DNA of 5,805 nucleotides from Candidatus Magasanikiibacteriota bacterium (GTDB lineage Bacteria > Patescibacteriota > Patescibacteriia > Magasanikbacterales > GWA2-37-8). The stretch spans positions 1 to 5,805 of the forward strand of contig JAPLWP010000129.1 in the NCBI GenBank assembly GCA_026396535.1, given 5' to 3'. The stretch's first letter is position 1, and every line of letters starts with the position of its first letter. The notes under the pieces are model-generated. The model was not told where the DNA came from and searched no databases. It worked only from the letters and a program-made list of their open reading frames with translations. Of this stretch, positions 1 to 5,255 are shown piece after piece. The translations under genes were made by a program, and so were the position numbers.

Positions 1-245
1 ACCTGCTGTAATTCCGGGTTGCTGCTGCTAGCCACATTGCCCACTACTACCAAATCCGGTGTGCCCATTTTTTCTGGATGCCAACCTGGGTAATAGGAAA
101 TTTTGTGTTCAGTGAGATGAGTAGATACTGGCGGATAAAATCCCACATCGCTGCCAGTAACTTTCCAACCTTTTTTCTGCCACAAAATAGCTAGGGCACT
201 CATGCCCACGCCGCAGATTCCGATAAAGTGAATGTGTTTATTCAT
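1..245 (-). CDS. Mur ligase, Mpl/MurC type, N-terminal part (runs off the left edge)
   Basis: The 81 visible residues are the first (UDP-sugar-binding, Rossmann-like) domain of a cytoplasmic Mur ligase of the MurC/Mpl group. MurC joins L-Ala to UDP-MurNAc; Mpl reattaches a recycled tripeptide to UDP-MurNAc. The glycine-rich loop GICGVGMSALA is at residues 9-19, followed by VTGSD (29-33), then FYPPVSTHL (36-44) and VVVGNVASSSNPEL (66-79). The YPP-ST segment and the GN...NP segment resemble Mpl more than classical MurC, but HFIGI and GVGMS suit both, so the enzyme could be either one or a CPR-specific intermediate. The ATP-binding and C-terminal domains lie outside the window. The ATG at 245 overlaps the stop of the upstream gene by 8 nt (ATGAATAA), which implies translational coupling. 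An AGAG stretch a few bases upstream is the only SD-like sequence here. Family is confident; the MurC/Mpl choice is not. Confidence 0.85.
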   Translation of the reverse strand, partial: MNKHIHFIGICGVGMSALAILWQKKGWKVTGSDVGFYPPVSTHLTEHKISYYPGWHPEKMGTPDLVVVGNVASSSNPELQQ

Positions 246-654
246 AAATTTTCTCTAGATCACCATTTAAAACAGTCGGCTTCATTGCGATGATTTCAGT
301 TTCGTAATATGGAATTTTTGGAATTGGATTCAAAAGATAAATTGGTTTTTTCAAAATATATGCAAAACCCATTTCCAAAAAACTATTGCCACCAATATAT
401 CCCGGTATTCCGTGTTTGTCAAAATTTAAAACCAAAACTTTATCACATTTTTCAATTACATTCCAATGTTCGCGCATGGCGTCTTTTTCGTATTTGTGAA
501 ACAATTTTAATTTCTCTTTTTCTTCATCGTTTAATCCCAAATACTGATCATTAAAACTGGAAGCAAAAGCTTCGTGGCCCGCAGAGCGATAAAAATCCGC
601 CACCTCTTTTACTTTTTCAGCATATTGCATGCTGTGACACAAAGCAATCTTCAT
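238..654 (-). CDS. Nucleoside 2-deoxyribosyltransferase-fold protein of unknown substrate
   Basis: A small soluble protein of 138 residues. It opens with a beta strand MKIALCHSM (1-9). It then has an acidic/basic helical middle (about 43-70), a strand CDKVLVLNFD (70-79), and a glycine-rich segment GIPGYIGGNSFLEMGFAY (82-99), followed by KKPIYLLNPIP (102-112). The pattern of a G-G-x-S/T-x-x-E-x-G-x-A turn followed by a K-P-(I/V)-Y strand is typical of the nucleoside 2-deoxyribosyltransferase-like superfamily. In that fold the Glu (here E94) is the usual nucleophile position. Known members move deoxyribose between bases or cleave N-glycosidic bonds, and many are uncharacterised; the substrate here cannot be deduced. 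It starts 1 nt after the previous stop (TAATATG) and overlaps the Mur ligase by 8 nt. It is therefore embedded in the wall operon, and a role in nucleotide-sugar or UMP handling is only a guess. There is no signal peptide or membrane segment. Confidence 0.72.
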   Translation of the reverse strand: MKIALCHSMQYAEKVKEVADFYRSAGHEAFASSFNDQYLGLNDEEKEKLKLFHKYEKDAMREHWNVIEKCDKVLVLNFDKHGIPGYIGGNSFLEMGFAYILKKPIYLLNPIPKIPYYETEIIAMKPTVLNGDLEKIYE

Positions 655-655
655 A

Positions 656-1357
656 TTATTTTAGCTCTTGTTTTAGAGTGGCTAAATCCGTCTGCCATTT
701 TTCGCCATCAAACCATTCGATACCTTCAAATTGTAATTTGTAGGTATCAGTCGGACGCGAAGCTGAGCCCAGGTAAACATATTTTTTGTCATTTTCTTTG
801 GCTACTACTATTGCTTTGAGCATCATACCCAGTCCTAAATTATTTATTTTTGATTTTAAACTGTAAAAAGGATAGCAGTAATGCAAAAGAGTGTCGGTTT
901 CCAAGGCGATGCAATATCCTAGAGGATAAGAAGTCGAGCGTTTGTCGTCGACATCTTTTAGGGCCATGTGTTTCATGGCAGTAGGTAATCCGGAATAAGC
1001 TAGTACGCGATTGAAATTGCTTTTTGTAGGATTGGTAATAAGCTCTTTTATTTTTTGTGCAGAAAAAGTTTTTTCACCAAATTTTGTAGCATAAAAATCT
1101 TTGCCTAATTTGTGTATTGTCCAATCATAATCAGGATAGGGAATATTGTGGACGCTCAAAGTGATACTTTCGGTGTGTTTGAGGATGCGACGATTCTCGC
1201 TGTTTAATTTAAATTTATTTAAATTAATACGCAAGCTGCGAGTCTGGTACATGTCGCCCTTGCCAGTGCGAGTAAATAAAAATCCCTCATTGTAAAGAGA
1301 GTTAATATTTTCTGAAGAAAAATCAGTAATGTTTTTAGTTTTCCAGGATAAATACAT
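656..1357 (-). CDS. ATE/Bpt-like (arginyl/leucyl-tRNA-protein transferase family) GNAT-fold protein
   Basis: A 233-residue soluble protein that resembles the ATE1/Bpt family of aminoacyl-tRNA-protein transferases. Near the N-terminus, QTRSLRINLNKFKLNSENRRILK (38-60) matches the family pattern R-S-x-R-I...F..S...RR-x-L. The C-terminal half carries the GNAT-like core: LLHYCYPFY (157-165), NNLGLGMMLKAIVVAK (172-187), KYVYLGSA (192-199) and TYKLQFEGIEWFDGEKW (205-221). This parallels the family's Y-x-P-x-Y, LG...AI..AK, YVYLG and YK..F.P.E order. The Cys motifs of the eukaryotic N-terminal domain are absent. Known relatives attach Arg or Leu from tRNA to protein N-termini to mark them for degradation; the acceptor here is unknown. 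The ATG at 1357 lies 1 nt after the mraY stop (TAATATG). It is preferred over a TTG at 1384, which would overlap mraY by 26 nt and adds residues unlike a family start. The family is inferred by eye; a general GNAT acetyltransferase is the alternative. Confidence 0.7.
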   Translation of the reverse strand: MYLSWKTKNITDFSSENINSLYNEGFLFTRTGKGDMYQTRSLRINLNKFKLNSENRRILKHTESITLSVHNIPYPDYDWTIHKLGKDFYATKFGEKTFSAQKIKELITNPTKSNFNRVLAYSGLPTAMKHMALKDVDDKRSTSYPLGYCIALETDTLLHYCYPFYSLKSKINNLGLGMMLKAIVVAKENDKKYVYLGSASRPTDTYKLQFEGIEWFDGEKWQTDLATLKQELK

Positions 1358-1358
1358 A

Positions 1359-2471
1359 TTAGTAGAAAACTGACCAAATACCAATGATCACCATAAAAGC
1401 ATGAATAATCCAAAAGCGCATCACGATTTTTTCTTCACTCCAGCCTTTGAATTCAAAATGGTGATGTAGTGGTGCCATCTTGAAAAGTCTTTTGCCTAGT
1501 AATCGGCGTGACATTATCTGTAAAATAACAACCAAAGTTTCCAGATAAAAAATAAAACCAAAAAATGGAATAAATAAAGTTTTATCAATGGCTATCATAT
1601 TGATAGCGAGCAGAGCGCCTAGTCCTAGCGATCCCACATCACCCATCTGAAAGCGAGCGGGTTTTACATTGAAATAAGTATAAGCAAGCAATGCGCCGGC
1701 TACAGTGGCATTGAGTGGGGCGAAAGCAGTGCGACCCTCGATCCAGCTGACCACGGTGAGACCAACAAAAGTAATAATCAAAGCACCACCAGCCAATCCA
1801 TCTAGACCGTCCGCAATATTTACGGCGTTGGCGGTAAACATCACAAAGAAAATAATAAGTGGAATAATAAACCAGCCTACGTCCAGGCGGCCATCAAATG
1901 GCACGGCCATAGTATGCCAATGAGTGTCGAGCTTGGTATATACCCACCAGGCCGCTACAGCTCCGGCTACAAATTGTAGTAATAATTTTTCATGCACCTG
2001 AATGCCACGACCTGGATGCGAGCCGAGCATGTGAGCAAATCTTTTGAATACTGCCCATGGCAAAGTAATTACGTGCCATAATCTAGTATGCCAATGACGA
2101 TGTACTCGGATAAGAGTAAGAGTTTGTTTGAGAGAGCGTACACGACGTTTGTTGCCAAACGTATTGAGCAAGTCGTCCGCTGCGCCCAAAAAAGCGGCAA
2201 TACCCATCACACCCATCGGCACATAAGTATATTTACGACTCCAATTGAATATCATTGTAATGGCGGTGACCACGATAATTACCAAAAGTCCGCCCATTAT
2301 TGGTGTCCCTACTTTTACTTGGCGGTCGCCATAGAGTGTAAAATCATATTCAGAGCGACGAGTAATTTTAAATTTATAAAGTAATTTGGTCAGCAAAGGA
2401 GCCAACAAAAAAGAGAGCGCACAGGCGCCAATAAAAAATAGTAGTGAAGTTTCCAAAAGACTTATAGACAT
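1359..2471 (-). CDS. mraY: Phospho-N-acetylmuramoyl-pentapeptide-transferase (MraY)
   Basis: MraY is the integral membrane enzyme that moves phospho-MurNAc-pentapeptide from UDP onto undecaprenyl phosphate, giving lipid I. The 370-residue protein shows the whole family signature: GTPIMGG (55-61), the Asp pair ADD (98-100), NAVNIADGLDGLAGG (215-229), MGDVGSLGLG (276-285, with catalytic-loop D278), PLHHHFEFKGW (334-344, the His triad) and RFWII (352-356). Several hydrophobic membrane spans are visible, the first at about 9-31 and the last at about 352-368. It is intact and slightly long because the cytoplasmic loop after the Asp pair is enlarged by about 40 basic, His-rich residues (about 109-160). 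It follows murF after a 51-nt gap, the only real spacer in the window, and may have its own promoter there. No Shine-Dalgarno sequence precedes the ATG. Its TAA is 1 nt from the next start. Identification is secure. Confidence 0.97.
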   Translation of the reverse strand: MSISLLETSLLFFIGACALSFLLAPLLTKLLYKFKITRRSEYDFTLYGDRQVKVGTPIMGGLLVIIVVTAITMIFNWSRKYTYVPMGVMGIAAFLGAADDLLNTFGNKRRVRSLKQTLTLIRVHRHWHTRLWHVITLPWAVFKRFAHMLGSHPGRGIQVHEKLLLQFVAGAVAAWWVYTKLDTHWHTMAVPFDGRLDVGWFIIPLIIFFVMFTANAVNIADGLDGLAGGALIITFVGLTVVSWIEGRTAFAPLNATVAGALLAYTYFNVKPARFQMGDVGSLGLGALLAINMIAIDKTLFIPFFGFIFYLETLVVILQIMSRRLLGKRLFKMAPLHHHFEFKGWSEEKIVMRFWIIHAFMVIIGIWSVFY

Positions 2472-2477
2472 GGCTTA

Positions 2478-2506
2478 ATTTTAGCTGAAAATGAGGTAAA
2501 AATCAA
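2478..2506 (-). promoter_or_regulatory. Possible sigma70-type promoter for mraY with leaderless start
   Basis: The murF-mraY gap on the minus strand contains TTGATT (2506-2501), a 17-nt spacer and TAAAAT (2483-2478). These match the consensus -35 box at 4 of 6 positions and the -10 box at 5 of 6, with ideal spacing. A transcript starting about 7 nt downstream would begin at or next to the mraY ATG (2471), giving a leaderless mRNA, which fits the missing Shine-Dalgarno sequence. The region is AT-rich, so chance matches are common. Confidence 0.35.
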
Positions 2507-2522
2507 GTTTTGCCGGTAAAAA

Positions 2523-2951
2523 TTAATTTGACCATTCGGAGGTTTGACGCACCAATAATTTCTCGGCATCCATCGGCTCGGCCATCACTTCCTTGACAAT
2601 TTTTTCCATGCGCATACTTTGTGATCCTTTTATTAGTACCACATCGCCCTGGTGTAATTTTTCTTGCAAAAATTTACCGGCTGTTTCGCTGTTATCAAAG
2701 CAAGCTGTTTGATTGTCATCCATACCGGCCTCACGAGCTGCGACTGCTGTGTGCTTGCTGGCTTCGCCTACAGTGATCAGAAAATCTATGCCCAGTTCTG
2801 CTACCTTTAATCCAATTTCACGGTGAGCATTTTCAGTTTCAGACCCCAGTTCAAGCATATCAGCTAGTACCGCAATGCGTTTACAATTATTTTGAATATT
2901 AATGAGTGGCAATAGCCCCAGGTAAAAATACTGGCACGATATTGCCTTCAT
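2523..2951 (-). CDS. murF: MurF, C-terminal fragment (gene broken by internal deletion/frameshift)
   Basis: This frame holds the C-terminal domain of MurF (UDP-MurNAc-tripeptide:D-Ala-D-Ala ligase, cytoplasmic). Recognisable parts, numbered from the ATG at 2951, are KRIAVLADMLELG (24-36, the family's D-M-x-E-L-G), AHREIG (42-47), DFLITVG (56-62), GDVVLIKGSQSMRME (102-116) and LLVRQ (132-136). The ATG at 2951 is unlikely to be a true start. The first 15 or so residues after it are the other reading frame of the upstream fragment's own coding sequence, and homology in this frame begins only at about 2901-2882. The real product must have been continuous with the fragment ending at 2899. The C-terminal end looks complete, with TAA at 2525-2523. 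The piece alone has no ATP-binding P-loop, so it should not be an active ligase. Confidence 0.85.
   Translation of the reverse strand: MKAISCQYFYLGLLPLINIQNNCKRIAVLADMLELGSETENAHREIGLKVAELGIDFLITVGEASKHTAVAAREAGMDDNQTACFDNSETAGKFLQEKLHQGDVVLIKGSQSMRMEKIVKEVMAEPMDAEKLLVRQTSEWSN
2883..2904 (-). other. Break point inside murF (missing middle segment)
   Basis: Upstream of this stretch the reading frame ends in FLPGAIATH, the beginning of the family's conserved stretch that normally continues with N/Q-x-YAALAA. Downstream, the next frame resumes at KRIAVLADMLELG. In MurF proteins these two points are separated by roughly 70-80 residues, including the D-D-(T/S)-Y-N-A motif. Here only about 6 codons separate them. 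The event is therefore a deletion of roughly 200-230 nt that also changes frame, not a one-base indel. The exact end points cannot be fixed from this sequence alone. Confidence 0.8.
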
Positions 2952-3609
2952 AATTTAATTTAAAATTCAAACCAGTTGGCCAGGAAGTTTTTTCGTTGAT
3001 AATAATATTGATATCAGTCGCTTGAAAATTTGCGCCGGCTTTGAAGCCAAAAGTTATTACTTCGGCTTTGGTCATGTTGGCATTTTGCATTACCATTTCA
3101 TTATCAAAATTCAAAACCGCAAAGCCATCGCGCTGAAGATGAGAAATAATTATGCGTTTTTCTTGAGCAATTTTTTTGATAGTTTTGAAAGCTTCGGTGT
3201 GAGCGTGGGAAATATAAGTAAGTACGCCGATTTTACATGGCGCGATATCGGTAAGGTAGGCGATATCACCCGGCTTGTCTGCGCCCATTTCCAATACCAA
3301 AATTTCCGGATAATTTTTATCGGTAATTAGAAGTAGTCCAATTGCTCTTAAAAGCACTAATCCCCAGCCAATTGGTGAGCTGTTGGGAGATTTTTCTGTA
3401 CCGATGATGGCAAGCGGTATGCCTACTTCGTTGTTATAATTTTTAAAACTTTTGCGAACATTAAATTTAGTTTTGAGTACCAGATAAATTGCTTCCTTGG
3501 AAGAAGTTTTTCCAATTGATCCGGTAATACCAATCACATCCGGATGATATTTTTGAATAATTTTTTTGGACAATGAGCGCAAGATAGAATGTAAAAGATT
3601 TTTTATCAT
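2899..3609 (-). CDS. murF: MurF, N-terminal and central fragment (gene broken downstream)
   Basis: MurF adds D-Ala-D-Ala to the UDP-MurNAc tripeptide using ATP. This 236-residue part contains the P-loop GITGSIGKTSSKEA (27-40), NNEVGIPL (59-66), LEMGADKPGDIA (106-117), GVLTYISHAHTEAF (128-141, the H-x-E/H-x-E-like segment after the central strand), IAQEKRII (147-154, with the Lys position usually carbamylated) and VLNFDNE (165-171). It ends at FLPGAIATH just before the coding sequence is lost. Only about 25 residues, a basic amphipathic helix, precede the P-loop, so the usual 80-100-residue first Mur domain is absent from the start, independent of the downstream break. The ATG at 3609 is 6 nt after the PBP stop. 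No good Shine-Dalgarno sequence is visible. Total length over both fragments is about 360 residues, against about 430-450 for typical MurF. Confidence 0.9.
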   Translation of the reverse strand: MIKNLLHSILRSLSKKIIQKYHPDVIGITGSIGKTSSKEAIYLVLKTKFNVRKSFKNYNNEVGIPLAIIGTEKSPNSSPIGWGLVLLRAIGLLLITDKNYPEILVLEMGADKPGDIAYLTDIAPCKIGVLTYISHAHTEAFKTIKKIAQEKRIIISHLQRDGFAVLNFDNEMVMQNANMTKAEVITFGFKAGANFQATDINIIINEKTSWPTGLNFKLNYEGNIVPVFLPGAIATH

Positions 3610-3615
3610 AAAATT

Positions 3616-3888
3616 TTATTTATCATTTGGTACTGCGTAGTATTGCAGAGCGAAAGTTAAAAGGTCGCGAAATACCGGCAAGGTAGTTTGCTCAGCCCAT
3701 AGACGTTGAGGCTCTTCATATTTTACGACTAACACAAATTGGGGATTACTCGCCGGAGCAAATCCGGCAAAAGTATGATTGGTGCGGTCTGCGCTATATT
3801 TTCCATTTTCAGCAATCTGAGCCGTACCGGTTTTGCCAGCTACATAGTATCCCGGAATTTTGGCCGCGTGATAATGATTTTCTACCAC
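3616..3888 (-). CDS. ftsI: Class B penicillin-binding protein, C-terminal fragment with the KTG motif
   Basis: This is the end of the transpeptidase domain of the PBP encoded upstream, in the neighbouring reading frame. From the GTG at 3888: VVENHYHAAKIPGYYVAGKTGTAQ is family-typical, with K19-T20-G21-T22 as the third active-site motif. It is followed by HTFAGFAP (38-45) and PQFVLVVKYEEP (49-60), ending in a short tail. Homology already starts a few codons before the GTG, so that codon is very probably not a genuine start; the frame is closed upstream by TAG at 3912-3910. Without the upstream part, which carries the catalytic Ser, this fragment cannot be an active transpeptidase. The stop TAA (3618-3616) is 6 nt before murF. 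Confidence 0.85.
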   Translation of the reverse strand: MVENHYHAAKIPGYYVAGKTGTAQIAENGKYSADRTNHTFAGFAPASNPQFVLVVKYEEPQRLWAEQTTLPVFRDLLTFALQYYAVPNDK

Positions 3889-5254
3889 CGAGATATCGGA
3901 CTTCAGATACTATATATGGTTTTGGCATCAGACCCTGGTTGGCGATAGCGGAATAGGCAGCGGCCAGCTGAATAGGAGTAGCAGTAAGACCTTGGCCAAA
4001 CGAACCTACCGCGGCATAAATTTGGCCATTTCTATCTAATGAAGAAATATCGGCGCTAGATTCAGGAGAAAGTTCGATGCCAGTTTTTTGTCCAAAGCCG
4101 TATTTTTTGGCGTAATCTGCCAAACGTTCATGTCCCAATTTATCGGCCACAAACATCATGCCAGTATTGATAGAATTTTCTAGCACCTGGGTCATGGTTT
4201 GTACACCGTAGCATTTATTAAGCGCGTTGCGGATAGGGTAGCCGCCATAGACACGCACGCACGGATCGGTGAAGGTGGTATTAGGAGAGACTAATCCTAG
4301 ATCTACACCAGCGGACATCGTAATTGGTTTGAATACCGATCCTGGTTCGTAGGGAGTAAAAATAGCGGTGTTATTATATTGGCGAATATCTTTTACTTGA
4401 GAATAATCATTTGGATTAAAATCAGGCAAACTGCACATTGCCAAGATGGCTCCAGTTTTTGGATTCATCATTATTAGAGAAGCACTTTTGGCTCTGTATT
4501 CATCTAGGCCTTTTTGTAATAATGAGCAAGCTTGATACTCCAAACTGCGATCAATTGTAAGTACTAAATCTGCTCCGTCTTGAGCGTTTACTTGAGAGTG
4601 GCTAGACATGGCTACCAAGCTACCGAACGCGCCGCGTTCGCCAATCGCGAAACCTTTACGCCCAGATAAAATTTTATTCCAATAGCCTTCCATGCCGTAG
4701 CTGCCTACCAATCCTTCGCCGTGATCATCGATTCTGGAAAATCCCAAAATTGGTCCGGCTAGATTTTGTTCAGGATAGTATCGGTATTCTTCTTCGTTGG
4801 CATAAATACCAGGAAGTTTTTCCGCTTTTAATTTTTCGTAAGTATCACTATCAATTTTTTTAGCGACCGGTTCGTAGAGGTCATTGGATTTGGATAATTT
4901 TTTATTTAGATTTTCTCGTTCGGTTTCAGGGATAGATAATATTTTTATTAATTTATCCACTGTACCAGAAACTTCTTCCGGTTTAATATCTTTTGGTACG
5001 GCATAGATCAAATAATATTGACGGTTAATAGCAGCTGGGAAAAGAGTTTTGTTGCGAGTGTCCTGGAAAAATATCTCACCGCGTTTTGGGTGGAGTTGTT
5101 TGTAAATTTCGTGACTATTGAGAGCCAGAGTATGGTAATAATTATATTGTACTACCTGCAACAAAAATAGTTTGATAATAATAATTAAAGCAATCGCTAA
5201 AAAGAAAACAGCGATAAAACGTAAACGATTATCAGTTTTTTCTTTGTGTAACAT
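3809..5254 (-). CDS. ftsI: Class B penicillin-binding protein (FtsI/PBP2-like transpeptidase), main fragment
   Basis: A membrane-anchored transpeptidase that cross-links peptidoglycan on the outer face of the membrane. It has a short basic cytoplasmic tail, one membrane segment (about 13-35), and a dimerisation/pedestal domain beginning with PKRGEIFFQD (56-65) and containing GLVGSYGMEGYW (181-192). The transpeptidase domain follows from about 226, with the catalytic S306-V-F-K309 in PGSVFKP, S361-I-N363 in ENSINTGM, and GSFGQG (417-422). Family-like sequence stops at SEVRY (450-454). The remaining 27 residues are out of frame and end at a TGA (3811-3809). The KTG motif follows in another frame. 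Restoring it would give about 580 residues, normal for the family. The choice of FtsI over the elongation PBP rests on linkage to murF and mraY. No PASTA domain is seen. The ATG at 5254 is 1 nt after the gpsA stop (TAAAATG). Confidence 0.92.
   Translation of the reverse strand: MLHKEKTDNRLRFIAVFFLAIALIIIIKLFLLQVVQYNYYHTLALNSHEIYKQLHPKRGEIFFQDTRNKTLFPAAINRQYYLIYAVPKDIKPEEVSGTVDKLIKILSIPETERENLNKKLSKSNDLYEPVAKKIDSDTYEKLKAEKLPGIYANEEEYRYYPEQNLAGPILGFSRIDDHGEGLVGSYGMEGYWNKILSGRKGFAIGERGAFGSLVAMSSHSQVNAQDGADLVLTIDRSLEYQACSLLQKGLDEYRAKSASLIMMNPKTGAILAMCSLPDFNPNDYSQVKDIRQYNNTAIFTPYEPGSVFKPITMSAGVDLGLVSPNTTFTDPCVRVYGGYPIRNALNKCYGVQTMTQVLENSINTGMMFVADKLGHERLADYAKKYGFGQKTGIELSPESSADISSLDRNGQIYAAVGSFGQGLTATPIQLAAAYSAIANQGLMPKPYIVSEVRYLGGRKSLSRGQNSGILCSWQNRYGSDC
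3889..3909 (-). other. Break point inside the PBP gene (missing segment before KTG)
   Basis: The upstream frame is family-like to SEVRY (codon ending at 3893). The next frame is family-like from about VVENHYH (3888 onward) and cannot extend above 3909 because of a TAG at 3912-3910. In class B PBPs these points are normally separated by about 30-40 residues, the linker with the ISP-x-TA...M segment. Here they abut. A deletion of roughly 90-115 nt with a frame change is the simplest reading. The junction sits at CCGATATCTCGG (3899-3888), a 4-bp inverted repeat around a 4-nt loop, which may be coincidence. Confidence 0.75.
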
Positions 5255-5255
5255 T

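Noticed and set aside
309..819. Two plus-strand open frames (309-554 and 574-819)
   Set aside because: They lie opposite the deoxyribosyltransferase-fold and ATE-like genes, which show clear family motifs. Their own translations show no recognisable domain.
1357..1384. TTG start at 1384 for the ATE-like gene
   Set aside because: It would overlap mraY by 26 nt and add nine residues unlike a family start. ATG at 1357 gives the same TAATATG junction as the next gene pair.
1219..1413. Minus-strand open frame across the mraY / ATE-like junction
   Set aside because: It is in a different frame from two well-supported genes and overlaps both. There is no family signature.
1705..2384. Plus-strand open frames at 1705-1923 and 2088-2384
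   Set aside because: Both are antisense to mraY regions that encode conserved membrane and catalytic motifs, and they show no independent support.
2472..2522. Intrinsic terminator after murF
   Set aside because: T-runs are present but no GC-rich inverted repeat of useful length precedes them.
3892..3897. GATATC at the PBP junction and AATATT at the murF junction as a sign of cut-and-join
   Set aside because: Short AT-rich palindromes are frequent in this sequence, and two examples near the junctions carry no statistical weight.
2883..3909. Programmed frameshifting or introns as an explanation for the two broken genes
   Set aside because: No slippery heptamer or downstream structure was recognised at either site, and there is no extra sequence to splice. 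Conserved residues are missing rather than interrupted, so recoding would not restore a normal protein.
3022..3948. Plus-strand open frames at 3022-3330 and 3739-3948
   Set aside because: Antisense to murF and the PBP gene, with no recognisable product.
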